Notes under the pieces: generated by a model | What the model was told of the DNA's origin: nothing | The model's database searches: none | What the model saw: only the letters and a program-made list of their open reading frames with translations | Source: Vreelandella olivaria | GTDB lineage: Bacteria; Pseudomonadota; Gammaproteobacteria; Pseudomonadales; Halomonadaceae | NCBI GenBank assembly: GCA_004295565.1 | Contig: AP019416.1 | Location: forward strand, 4,402,001 to 4,466,000 | Direction: 5' to 3' | Length of the DNA: 64,000 nucleotides | Shown: positions 50,736 to 60,389 of the stretch, piece by piece | Layout: each line of letters opens with the position of its first letter | How positions within the stretch are numbered: the stretch's first letter is position 1 | Translations under genes and position numbers: made by a program

Positions 50736-52120
50736 TTATTGTCTGTCACTTTTAACTGAGTTCAGTAAGCCTAGTAACACAACAGAGCCTGGCAGCTCGT
50801 TACTCGACATCACGACCTCTCGCAGTGATTGAAGCGCAGAAGGTGAAAGCGAGCCGCTTGCTAACTCCTGATACTTTTCGAGCAGTTCAGTATCCGTCAT
50901 GGGATCTTCAGGATCCCCTTTGCGAGTTTTCTGAAGGTGCTGGTAGGTATTGCCATCGGTTGTGGTGACCCTAATATTGGCCATGCGTTGGCGGGGGTAG
51001 CGGGCGGCAATATCGGCGCGCTCTGCGACGCTCACCTTGGGCATTAACGCGCGGATACGAGCATCTTCCAGCACCGGCGGCTCGAAGGCTTGCAGCCTAA
51101 CCTTGCCCAGAACCAAGTAAGCGGCAATACAGTACTGAATACTGAAGCGCGCCTCTTGAGCAGAGGAAGGGGAAGGACGATTGCACATCGAGTAGGTCGC
51201 GCCGTAGCCTTCGATATGGATGGATTCAATGCTCTCCGCGGTAATGGGCGCGGAGGCTTGCAGCGCTTTCAAGCCATCCAGGGCGGGAAAAATATGCCCA
51301 CAACAGCCATGGTTTTTCACCGTCATGCGGGTGATCGGCGTCCACTCATCAAGCCCCTCAAGCGCCGCGGCCCAATTACCCGTGGAGTCACTGGTAGCAG
51401 CCGCAAAGCCATTGCTGGCATGTAGGCTATCCAGCGATGCGGTGACCCCTTTACCGCCGCCACTCCCGCCATTACTCCTGCATCTGCGGCGTGCCCCGCG
51501 TGCAGCGGCCACATACCCTCACCCTGCAAGTTTTGCTGGTGCCCACCAGCAAAACTACTGGCCAATCCCATAGCGTGACCCATTTGCTCTGAAGTGGCAC
51601 CGAGCAGCATCGCTGTGGCAACCGCGGCCCCTAGAGTGCCCACCGTGGAGGAGGTGTGCCAGAAGCGGTAGTGGCTGGGCTGGATGGCAAGTGCAATGCG
51701 ACAGCCCACTTCATAGCCGCCAATAATGGCGCGATGAAGCTGTTCTCGAGATGCCTGAATATCTTGTGCTACCGCCAGAGCCGCCGCAATCGTTGAGCTA
51801 CCGGGGTGGTAGCCGCCATCCTTGAAGATGTCGTCAAACTCAACGGTGTGGCTCGCCGTAGCATTCAGCAAGGCAGCATAACGTGGTGACCCCAGGTGAC
51901 CATCCACATAACATACCGCGCTGCCCTCCCCACGCGTGGTGGCAAACGCATCCGATAGCAGCGTGGCAGGCGCTTGGCTGCACCCCGGCAGTGTGGTGGC
52001 GAACCAATCAAGCAGTGCCCGACGAGCCGCCCAATCGATCTCATCGCCCAACGGGCGGACATTCCATTGATAAGCCGCCTGGGCCAAACGTTCAAGGGGG
52101 TTAGTTATAGAGGTGTTCAA
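50736..52120 (-). CDS. MmgE/PrpD family protein, frameshifted
   Basis: About 460 residues of the 2-methylcitrate dehydratase/aconitate-decarboxylase superfamily. 'SHTVEFDDIFKDGGYHPGSS' is the signature around catalytic Asp/His positions; 'GGHQQNLQGEGMWPLHAGHA' and 'MTVKNHGCCGHIFPALDGL' are typical. The frame breaks near 51470. The start is a TTG at 52120 inside the overlap TTGA with the CoA-transferase stop, supported by GGGAGG 7 bp before it. The sequence is nearer the broad MmgE/PrpD group than true PrpD, so dehydratase or decarboxylase activity on a dicarboxylate is possible. Confidence 0.88.
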
Positions 52121-53357
52121 GGTCGACCTCCCGGGTTGCTAGCTACTCCAACGCCGCTCTCTATAGGCCCGCTTATTGCGCCATCGGCGATGAGTGCCGC
52201 TAACTCCTGCTTTGAATAGCCCAGGCTCATCAGCACCTCGGCGGTTTGCGCACCGACTTTTGCGGTGGTGACGTAATGCCACGGGTGCCCTCGGACATGC
52301 AAAACGCTGATACCGGAACGGTGAGCGCTTGCTCTCGGTCTGGACTTAGCGGCTGAGCGTGCAAGACGCCTCTGGAATGGACATGAGGGTCATCAAGTGT
52401 CTCTTCGAGCCGCCTAATGCGTGAGGCAGGAATCCGGCGTTTCTGTAAAAGGCCTCCCAGTAGTCAGCGGTCATGGTGCTAATGATCTCAGCAATGACCT
52501 GGGCTTCCTCAGCGTGGCTATCCAGGCGTTGATTATTGTTCTGTTTGATCATGTCCTCTCGGCCCAGGGCCGTCCACAAACGCTTTTGCTGGGTCAAGTT
52601 AGAGGCAGCGATCATTAACGGCTGGTCAGATGCGTGGTAGCAGCCAATGGTGGCGAAGGGAAAGGTATTGCCTTTGGGCTCTGGCTTTTGCCATTCCACA
52701 GCAACGCCGTTAAATAGGGACTGGCAAGCATCAACGCCGTATCTGACATGGAGACATCCACAAATTGCCCTTTGCCACCATCGCGCTCACGCTGGAACAG
52801 GGCCGTTGAGATGGCAAACGCAGCCGTGGTGCCGGTGGCATAATCCACCACTGGCGCGCCGCTTTTCAGCGGGCCAGTATGGTGGTCGCCAGTCATTGCC
52901 ATCATGCCCGAATAGGCTTGAATAACATTATCGTAAGCAGTGAGCTCCCGGCGCGGGCCGGTGCTGCCAAAGGCGGAGATAGAGCAGTAAATCAGCTTAG
53001 GGTTGAGTAGTCTCAGGTCGTCGTAACCCAGCCCCAGTTTCTCTAATGCTCCTGGCCGATAGTTTTCGACAAACACATCTGCGGTGGCGAGTAGCTTCTT
53101 TAACGCCTCACGCCCTTGGGGATGTTTAAAGTCGATCGCCACGGCTTTTTATTGCTGGCTTGGGACATAAAGGCGGTGCCCAGCCCTTGATCATTAAGCG
53201 CCCGGTCAGACCCTTGCATGCGCGCTTGATCCGGGTCGCTGGGTGACTCCACCTTGATCACATCGGCGCCTAGCACCGCCATCTGGTAGGTAGCGAAAGG
53301 GCCCGCCAATACGTGGGTAGCATCAACAACACGGATATTTTCAAACGGGGAAGACAT
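52117..53357 (-). CDS. CaiB/BaiF (family III) CoA-transferase, several frame breaks
   Basis: About 413 residues, starting MSSPFENIRVVDATHVLAGP. 'VLGADVIKVESPSDPDQARM', 'VENYRPGALEKLGLGYDDL' and 'AYDNVIQAYSGMMAMTG' mark the family; the catalytic Asp is expected in 'GAPVVDYATGTTAAFAIS'. Frame breaks near 53140, 52700 and 52360-52300; the final piece 'LMSLGYSKQELAALIADGAI' is the usual C-terminus. It leads the second catabolic cluster and is translationally coupled to prpD-like gene. The acid activated is unknown. Confidence 0.88.
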
Positions 53358-53553
53358 AATGACCTCAGCGCACCTATTGATTGTTGTTGCTCTCATTGTT
53401 GACCAGCAATGATATTTCGCCGATCTGTCATGAATTAACAATGCAGAAATAAGCGCGCTATGTGGACTGATAAAACGTCAGGTGATGGTTAACAAATGGT
53501 TCTTGGTCTTCAGGATGATTAACTATCCGGGACTAAAACCCTACTTACAGCCG

Positions 53554-54985
53554 TTACTTCCCAGAAGGCCCCAGGAACCGCGTTTCACTGATGCTCGCTA
53601 TCGATGGATCATCTAAGGCGGTGATATGCAGTTCGATAGGATGGCTAGGCTGTGTTAGGTCATCCGCATCGGCGGTGAGGGCTAGCCGCAGGCTGCGCGT
53701 TTCAAAAGCCGCTACCTCGATAGTGTCCATCCCCCCAGGCGAAGCCCTGGCAGCCCTGTAGCCGATACCGCATAGCGATGTGTTTGGCCATCTTGATTAC
53801 GCAGTGTCACGTTGTAGTAATTGATCAGTCGACCTTCTGCTGTGCTTTCAAACAGCGCTTGTCGATCCCGTGCAATATCGACATCAAGGGGCACACGGGA
53901 ATTCAAGAAGCCAATGAGCAACACCACCATGGCGAGTAGCGCTGCCGCATAGGCAAATAACTGAGGACGCCAAAAGCGGGGCATTTTACCTGCCAACGCG
54001 CGCTCGGTGGTGTAACGAATCAGGCCAAGCGGTTTATTGATCCGCGCCATCACGCTATCGCAGGCATCTATACAGGCCGCGCAACCAATACACTCGTACT
54101 GCAGCCCATCGCGAATATCGATACCGGTGGGGCATACCTGAACGCAGAGTTCACAGTCGATACAGTCGCCGGTTCGCGCTGCCTCAACGCCTTTTTGAGC
54201 ATGGTGGCGGCGCGGCTCACCACGGGCAGCGTCGTAGGAAACAATTAGCGTATTGGCGTCGAACATCGCCGACTGAAAGCGTGCATAGGGGCACATATGC
54301 AGGCATACCTGATGGCGGAGCCAACCGGCATTCAAGTAGGTAAACAGAGTAAAAAAACCGATCCAGAAGAGTGCCAAGGGGTGCGCGTCCAGACTAACGA
54401 CATCCACCAACAATGCCCTGATTGGCGTGAAGTAACCGACAAAGGCCACTCCCGTAGCCACCGCGATCAGCAGCCAAGCTGCATGTTTGGTGGTTTTTCG
54501 CCATAGCGTATCGAACTTGCGCGGCGCTTGGTCACGGCGTATACGACGGTGGCGTGGCCCTCTAAGCGATGCTCAAACCAGATAAATAGAAACGTCCACA
54601 CGCTTTGCGGGCAGCTGTAGCCACACCACACGCGCCCAGCGACCACCGTGATCAAAAACAGTCCAAAGGCGCAGAGCACCAGGATCCAGGTGAGCAAGAT
54701 AAAGTCTTGGGGATAAAACGTCGCCGCAAACAGGTGAAATTCCTGGGCCGAAAGATCAAACCACACCAGCGGTCGGTCGCCCCAATTGACCCACGGCAAA
54801 CCGAAATAGAGCGCCATCAGCAGCCAGTTTGAGTGGCGCCGGATACGCTGAAAAAAGCCTCTGATTTCCCGCACATAGATATATCCCAGCTTAGATGGCT
54901 GAGAATTGGGAGACTTAGACGGAGGCGTATGGTGTTCAACCGCCGCCTCGGTGGTCAGGTCTTGCAGTGGAATGCGTTGCGTCAT
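53554..54985 (-). CDS. ccoG: Cytochrome c oxidase accessory protein CcoG (RdxA/FixG), frameshifted
   Basis: About 477 residues. Four to five membrane helices ('WLLMALYFGLPWVNWGDRPL', 'FILLTWILVLCAFGLFLITV') carry 'VWCGYSCPQSVWTFLFIW', then two 4Fe-4S motifs 'CIDCELCVQVCPTGIDI' and 'CIGCAACIDACDSV', and a periplasmic C-terminal domain ending in 'SISETRFLGPSGK'. CcoG reduces copper during assembly of cbb3 oxidase. Frame breaks near 54520 and near 53745. The start at 54985 (MTQRIPLQDL) is preferred to a TTG at 54997. No ccoNOQP genes are in the window. Confidence 0.92.
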
Positions 54986-55330
54986 ACCGATATCCAAAAA
55001 GAGGGAATGGAGGTTTATGCGGTCGAGGGGCGTCGCGGGGTAGATGATTCAGCATTTGTTAGAAGGCGCGACTTTTAAGTTAGCCGCTACTATGCCCATA
55101 CAGAGAGGGAACAAACAGACGCAGTTTCCGACAAATAAAGCGTATCAGTTAGCACCAGCACACCCACTCCGCTGCTTTCTGATATGCTGTTTATGACTGT
55201 ATTTGAGCCTGTTTTGCGCTTCTCACATGCGACACAGTGGTGTTTTCTATCAACAGAGAGTCATGCTGTGCCAGCCAACACTGTGATGGAGTATTCGGGC
55301 GTTCCACCCAATGCACCAATGGTTTATCCC
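54986..55330. other. Divergent intergenic region ccoG/MocR regulator
   Basis: 345 bp holding the ccoG promoter (leftward) and the regulator promoter (rightward). In-frame ATGs at 55289 and 55319 lie upstream of the ATG I chose at 55331 for the regulator, so the coding start could be earlier. No FNR-like palindrome, terminator or RNA gene was recognised. Confidence 0.4.
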
Positions 55331-56737
55331 ATGAAACGCTACGAACAATTTGCTGACGAGATAGCCACGCTGATTCGTCAGGGCGTACTGGCCCAGGGGA
55401 GCGGATCCCCTCGGTGCGCCAGGCGAGCCGCCATCACGGCATTAGCCCTTCCACGGTGTTTCAGGCTTACTACTTACTGGAAAACCAAGGTCTTATCACT
55501 GCGCGGGCGCGCTCGGGGTATTTTGTCCGTGAACACGCCCGACGTTTGCTGGACGAGCCGCGCGTGACACTGCAAACCGCTGACCCAGCGGAGGTGGAAG
55601 TCAGCGAGCTGGTGTTCTCGGTGCTTGGCTCGCTGCAAGATGACCGAACGGTGCCTTTCGGCTCAGCTTTTCCCAGCCCCGAGCTGTTTCCGCTTTCTCG
55701 CCTGGCTACTAGCATGACACGGGGGTTACGCGAGCTTTCGCCCCAACAGGTGGTGGCCGATATGACCACCGGGCACACCGACCTGTGCCGGCAAATTGCA
55801 CTGCGCTACATGCTGGGCGGTATTCAACTGCAGATGGAAGAGCTGGTGATTACCAATGGCGCAATGGAGGGACTTAATCTAGCGCTGCAATGTGTTACCC
55901 AGCCGGGCGACCTGGTGGCGATTGAGTCACCGGCGTTTTATGCCAGCCTGCAGGTATTGGAGCGACTAAAACTTCGCGCCGTGGAGATTCCGGTTCACCC
56001 ACGGGAGGGAATCGACCTCGACGTGTTGGCAGAGCGACTAGAGACACTGCCCATCAAAGCCTGCTGGTTTATGAGCCATTTACAGAACCCAATCGGCGCC
56101 AGCCTGAGCAGAGAGCGTAAACAAGCTCTCTATCAGCTGCTAAAACAGCACCAAGTGCCGATGCTAGAGGATGATGTATATGCCGAGCTGTACTTTGGCA
56201 GCACCCCACCCGCCCCCGTCAAAACCTTCGATGATGAGGGGTTGGTAATTCACTGCAGCTCTTTCTCAAAGTGCTTGGCGCCCGGCTACCGTGTTGGTTG
56301 GGTCGCAGGTGGACGCTATGCACAGGCCATTTCGCGGCTAAAGCTGATGACCACCATTTCACCTTCCGTACCTGCCCAAGCAGCCATTGCTGACTATTTG
56401 CAGCACGGCGGTTACGACCGCCATTTGCGTAAGCTCCGCCACGCCTTAGAGTCCCAACAAGGCAGTATGCTGGCGGTGGCGGATCGCTATTTTCCTACCA
56501 ACACCCGCATTACCCGCCCCACAGGGGCTATTTTCTATGGGTGGAGTTTCCTGAAGAAGTGGATTCGCTGCGGCTATTTAAAACAGCGCTCGACCACGGC
56601 GTCAGCTTAGCGCCAGGGCCGATTTTTCGGCGACCCAGCATTTTCGCCACTGTGTGCGGCTGAGCTATGGACACCCCTGGACGCAATCCAGCGAGCGCGG
56701 CATGGAAACCTTGGGCAGGTTATTAAGCCTCTTTTAA
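55331..56737 (+). CDS. MocR-type regulator (GntR HTH plus aminotransferase domain), frameshifted
   Basis: About 470 residues. The N-terminal GntR winged HTH reads 'MKRYEQFADEIATLIRQGVL' then, after a frame break near 55400, 'PSVRQASRHHGISPSTVFQA'. The fold-type I aminotransferase domain has 'NGAMEGLNLALQCVTQPGD', 'WFMSHLQNPIGASLSRERKQ', 'MLEDDVYAELYFG' and the PLP lysine in 'SSFSKCLAPGYRVGWVAGG'. A second break near 56535 precedes 'EFPEEVDSLRLFKTALDHGV'; the frame then runs to TAA at 56737. MocR proteins sense PLP-linked amino compounds. Next to it is a cytochrome bd remnant. Confidence 0.9.
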
Positions 56738-56797
56738 GCCGCTATTCGAACCCGGATGCCAAAGCAACTGATATGGTTTTTAATAAAAAGCTGAGCC

Positions 56798-56814
56798 TGT
56801 TATGCAGCATAACA
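56798..56814. promoter_or_regulatory. 17-bp perfect palindrome, candidate operator
   Basis: TGTTATGCAGCATAACA is symmetrical around its central A. It lies 61 bp after the MocR-type gene and 88 bp before the cydA-like fragment. It has the length and symmetry of a dimeric repressor site; possible users are the adjacent MocR-type protein or a lost oxidase regulator. There is no T run, so it is not a terminator. Confidence 0.45.
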
Positions 56815-56901
56815 AACGATAGACTATTCCGATGAAGCCACACAGCGGCCATACCTGCCCACTATCTAGTTAGGACAGTGGCGGTCTTCGGAGGAAGTAC
56901 C

Positions 56902-57028
56902 ATGCTTGGAATTAAGGACATTGGCCTGACGGGGTGCAGTTTGCCTTTACTCTATCCTTTGATATTACTGTTTGGGCCACCACCATCAGTTTAGCCAGCT
57001 ATCTCATTGTGCTGGAAAGCCCTGGCTA
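56902..57028 (+). pseudogene. Remnant of cytochrome bd/CIO oxidase subunit I (cydA/cioA) 5' end
   Basis: GGAGG-AAGTACC precedes ATG at 56902. The product MLGIKDIGLT continues, after one missing G in GGGG near 56932, as 'GVQFAFTLSFDITVWATTIS' and 'LASYLIVLES', then stops at 57028. This follows the first helix of CioA/CydA ('..QFAFTVSFHI.FPA.TIGLASYL.VLE') but the haem-ligand His is replaced by Asp, other conserved residues are changed, and the other ~440 residues are absent. With the base restored it would be a ~42-residue one-helix peptide, so expression of a short membrane peptide cannot be excluded. It ends before a strong terminator. Confidence 0.6.
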
Positions 57029-57076
57029 AACTGATGGAGGTTATGACGACCTCTTTTGCACCCATTGCGCAATAGA

Positions 57077-57116
57077 AAACGCCGGACTCCTACCTCAGCG
57101 GAGATCCGGCGTTTTT
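57077..57116. terminator. Bidirectional Rho-independent terminator before sdaA 3' end
   Basis: AAACGCCGGA (57077-57086) pairs with TCCGGCGTTT (57105-57114), followed by T residues on the plus strand and, on the other strand, by TTTCTATT. It lies between the rightward cydA fragment and the leftward sdaA stop and can serve both. Confidence 0.85.
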
Positions 57117-57137
57117 AACTAATCAAGCAGGTGCTTT

Positions 57138-58519
57138 TTAACACTCAATGGCATTCACGGCTAATCCACCTTTAGACGTCTCTTTGTACTTATCCAGCAT
57201 GTCTCTGCCGGTATCGCGCATGGTACGAATCACCTTGTCCAACGAGATAAAGTGAGTGCCATCGCCACGCAGAGCCATCTGAGCGGCATTGATAGCCTTG
57301 ACCGTTGCAATGGCGTTGCGCTCAATACAAGGTACTTGAACCAGGCCACCGACAGGGTCGCAGGTTAATCCTAAATTATGCTCCAACCCGATTTCGGCCG
57401 CATGCTCGACTTGTTCGGGGGTTCCGCCCATCACATCCGCCAGGCCAGCGGCTGCCATGGCACATGCCGATCCTACCTCCCCCTGGCAGCCCACTTCGGC
57501 GCCGGAGATCGAGGCATTTTTCTTACAGAGAATGCCAATGGCGCCTGCCGCCAGCAAAAAAATCCACCACGTTTTTCTCGCAGGCGTTGGGCTGAAACTT
57601 CATATAGTAGTGCAAGACAGCGGGGATAATGCCCGCGGCGCCGTTGGTGGGGGCTGTGACCATGCGCCCGCCCGCGGCGTTTTCTTCGTTAACGGCGAGG
57701 GCGAAAATATTCACCCACTCCATCGCTGAGAACGTCGAGGCTATCAGGCACTCATTCTGCTCGGCTGCTTGAAGGCGCTGGTGAAGCAGCTTGGCCCGAC
57801 GCTTAACTTTTAATCCGCCCGGCAGTATCCCTTCGTGGGTTAACCCATTGTCGATGCATTCACACATCACTTGCCAGATACGCCACAGTTCGTCTCGGAC
57901 CTCCTCCTCTGTCCGCCAGACTTTCTCGTTCTCCAGCATCAGTCGGCTGACACTTAGCTGCTCTTTTTTACATAGCGCCAAGAGCTGGTCGGCGGTGTCA
58001 AAGTTGTAAGGCAGGGTAACGCCACCCAAATCGTCCAGCGGCATATCCACCTGGGCTTGTTCAACCACAAAACCGCCGCCCACCGAGTAATAGGTATTTT
58101 CATACACCAAGTCGCCCTGGTGCGTAAAAGCCGCCAGCTTCATGGCATTAGGGTGGTGCGGCAAACTCTCTTCATGAAAATAGAGGTCACTCTCCCAAAC
58201 AAACGTCACTTCTTTTTGGCGACCAAGCGCTAATGACTGGCTCTCTTTAAGCGCCTGAATGGCGGGCTCAATAATCGAGGGGTCTATTGTGCTAGGGCGT
58301 TCCCCCATCAAGCCCATAATAATCGCGTGATCTGTGGCGTGGCCTACCCCAGTCGCCGAAAGCGAACCATATAGATGCACCTCAAGGTGCTCCACTTCAT
58401 CGAGCAGGCTGTTTTCGCGCAGGGTAGTGACATACTTAAAAGCCGCCTGCATGGGCCCAACGGTGTGGGAACTGGAGGGCCTACTCCAATCTTAAAAGGT
58501 CGAAAACACTGATAGGCAT
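57138..58519 (-). CDS. sdaA: L-serine ammonia-lyase (single-chain, 4Fe-4S), frameshifted
   Basis: About 459 residues; converts L-serine to pyruvate and ammonia. ATG at 58519 gives [20 protein letters not shown] once two missing bases near 58493 and 58475 are corrected. The beta domain ('[18 protein letters not shown]', '[10 protein letters not shown]') and the alpha domain are fused, as in enterobacterial SdaA. The 4Fe-4S cysteines are in '[16 protein letters not shown]' and '[10 protein letters not shown]'. A further frame break lies near 57545. Upstream is a 295-bp AT-rich gap. It would consume serine made from sarcosine-derived glycine. Confidence 0.93.
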
Positions 58520-58814
58520 TGGAGCACCTCTTGACGTATAAACAGGGGAAAATCAGGCGGTGCCTGACGATTTCAATAAGTTATTGATGTGATGGTAAAT
58601 AAAACCAATCTATCTTTTATTGATGATATTTTTATATTTATAAAATCATACTTTTAGGCACGACTTATCACATACAACTTCTCACATATAACAAGGGGTT
58701 ACATATCGCTCTGGGAAAAGCTTAGCAACGACAGCAACCCAGTTATAAAAGCGTGCTTAAACGGTTTGCGTTTATTAACAAAAGCACCAGGCAACAAGCA
58801 TTTGTTACAAAAGA
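58520..58814. other. AT-rich upstream region of sdaA
   Basis: 295 bp between the purU stop and sdaA start, AT rich at 58590-58660 (TTATTGATGATATTTTTATAT). It must carry the sdaA promoter. I see no gene, riboswitch or clear terminator in it. Confidence 0.4.
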
Positions 58815-59681
58815 CTAGTTACCAAAAACGACAGTGCGCCCTGAATAAAAGAACACGCGGCGTTCCAAGTGATAGCTAATCGCTCTAGCCAGGGTTAAGC
58901 ACTCGATATCACGCCCCTTGGCAACCAGATCCTCTGGGTAGTGGGTGTGATCCACTGGCTCGACCCCTTGGGCAATAATGGGCCCTTCATCAAGATCGTT
59001 ATTAATATAGTGGGCCGTTGCGCCGACCAACTTAACCCCTTTCTCATACGCCTGATGATAAGGCTTGGCGCCTTTAAAACCAGGCAGCAGCGAGTGGTGA
59101 ATATTGATGGCCCGGCCGGCTAAGAGCTCACACATAGAGGGCGAAAGCACTTGCATATACCTTGCCAGTACCACCAGTTCAGCGTCGGTATCCGCGATGA
59201 TTTCGCGTATCTGCGCTTCCTGCTGCAATTTCGTCTCGGGCGTGATCGGCAGGTAGTGGTAGGGCAAATCGTGCCATGCTGCCAACGGCTCCAGATCAGG
59301 ATGATTGGAAATCACCGCTTTAATATCCAGCGGAAGCTGCCCTGTCCTATAGCGGTAGAGCAGATCATTCAAGCAGTGATCGGCCTTGGAGACCATAATC
59401 ACGGTACCGGTGCGTTTGCCCGGCGCCGTCAGCTCAAACTGCATATCAAACTCGCTCGCCCGTGCCGTAAAATCGGCGTGAAAGCGCTCTTCATGGAAGG
59501 CATCTCGCTCTGGGCGAAATTCGGCGCGAATGAAAAAGCGCCCGCCAAGCCGATCATCGAAAGAGTTGAGTTCGGTGATATAGCACTGCTGCTCTTTTAG
59601 AAAGCGCGTGACGACGTCCACCGTTCCCAATCGACTAGGGCATTGGGCGGCGAGTATCCAGGTATCACTCATTCGGCTCAT
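58815..59681 (-). CDS. purU: Formyltetrahydrofolate deformylase
   Basis: 288 residues, intact, start MSRMSDTWILAAQCPSRLGT (59681; an internal ATG at 59672 is possible). An N-terminal ACT domain is followed by the formyltransferase-like domain with 'KADHCLNDLLYRYRTGQLPL', 'NIHHSLLPGFKGAKPYHQAY' (Asn, His of the active site) and 'GATAHYINNDLDEGPIIAQG' (catalytic Asp). It hydrolyses 10-formyl-THF to formate and THF. Next to sarcosine oxidase it recycles the folate C1 units produced by oxidative demethylation. Confidence 0.95.
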   Translation of the reverse strand: MSRMSDTWILAAQCPSRLGTVDVVTRFLKEQQCYITELNSFDDRLGGRFFIRAEFRPERDAFHEERFHADFTARASEFDMQFELTAPGKRTGTVIMVSKADHCLNDLLYRYRTGQLPLDIKAVISNHPDLEPLAAWHDLPYHYLPITPETKLQQEAQIREIIADTDAELVVLARYMQVLSPSMCELLAGRAINIHHSLLPGFKGAKPYHQAYEKGVKLVGATAHYINNDLDEGPIIAQGVEPVDHTHYPEDLVAKGRDIECLTLARAISYHLERRVFFYSGRTVVFGN

Positions 59682-59756
59682 AGTGAATGTATCTCTATTA
59701 GCGGCAGAACGTTGCGGAAGATCATAGCGGCCGAAACAGTGTTCCGGCCTGCCCAC

Positions 59757-60389
59757 TTATTGTTCTACGTTAACGCCGTACTCTGACCCGGCATCCAGTA
59801 ACCAGCGATAGCAGTAGTCGGCAAAGCTGCGCCGTACCACTAGCTCCCAGCGCTCTTCACTAGGGCGACGAAGGATAGTGGTCGCCTTGGCAAAAACGGT
59901 AGTGACGCCTTTCCCCACCGGGAAATTACTGGGGTGAACATCGTAGATCACCGTTTTCATCAACAGCTCACGGGCTGCCTCACCGGAAATCTCCAATAGC
60001 GTCTGTCCACCGCTGACGTCGCTGATGGCGTAATGGGCGTCCCCCAAATACTCACGCAGCTTCGTCTCCAGCGGGAACTCTTCCCCACCGGGCACGATCA
60101 CCAGCCACTCATCCGGGGAGAGCCATTGAATGGAGCGCTCGCCGCTGGCATCGTGCATCAGCGCCTGGGGTTGGCCAGGCAGGTTAATGCCCAGTACCTC
60201 GCGCACCGCCTCATCGAGAACGATGGCGCCACCACGCAGGATCAGGTGCCCAAGCATTGCCCGCTCGCGTAGCTTAAGGCGGTAACCGCTGCCTCGGGGA
60301 GCGCCGCTGTGACGGTAGCTGTAGGCCAGCGGGGACTCTACCGGGATCGCGGTATCAGTACGGGTATCGAAAGTAGCCGCGTTAGACAT
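59757..60389 (-). CDS. soxG: Sarcosine oxidase subunit gamma
   Basis: 210 residues, intact, start ATG at 60389 (MSNAATFDTRTDTAIPVESP), which overlaps the soxA stop by 8 nt. The family features are 'RERAMLGHLILRGGAIVLDE', 'WLSPDEWLVIVPGGEE' and 'RRSFADYCYRWLLDAGSEYG'. SoxG is the smallest of the larger subunits of heterotetrameric sarcosine oxidase, related to the GcvT-type folate domain, and needed for complex assembly. It is last of the soxBDAG genes. Confidence 0.93.
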   Translation of the reverse strand: MSNAATFDTRTDTAIPVESPLAYSYRHSGAPRGSGYRLKLRERAMLGHLILRGGAIVLDEAVREVLGINLPGQPQALMHDASGERSIQWLSPDEWLVIVPGGEEFPLETKLREYLGDAHYAISDVSGGQTLLEISGEAARELLMKTVIYDVHPSNFPVGKGVTTVFAKATTILRRPSEERWELVVRRSFADYCYRWLLDAGSEYGVNVEQ

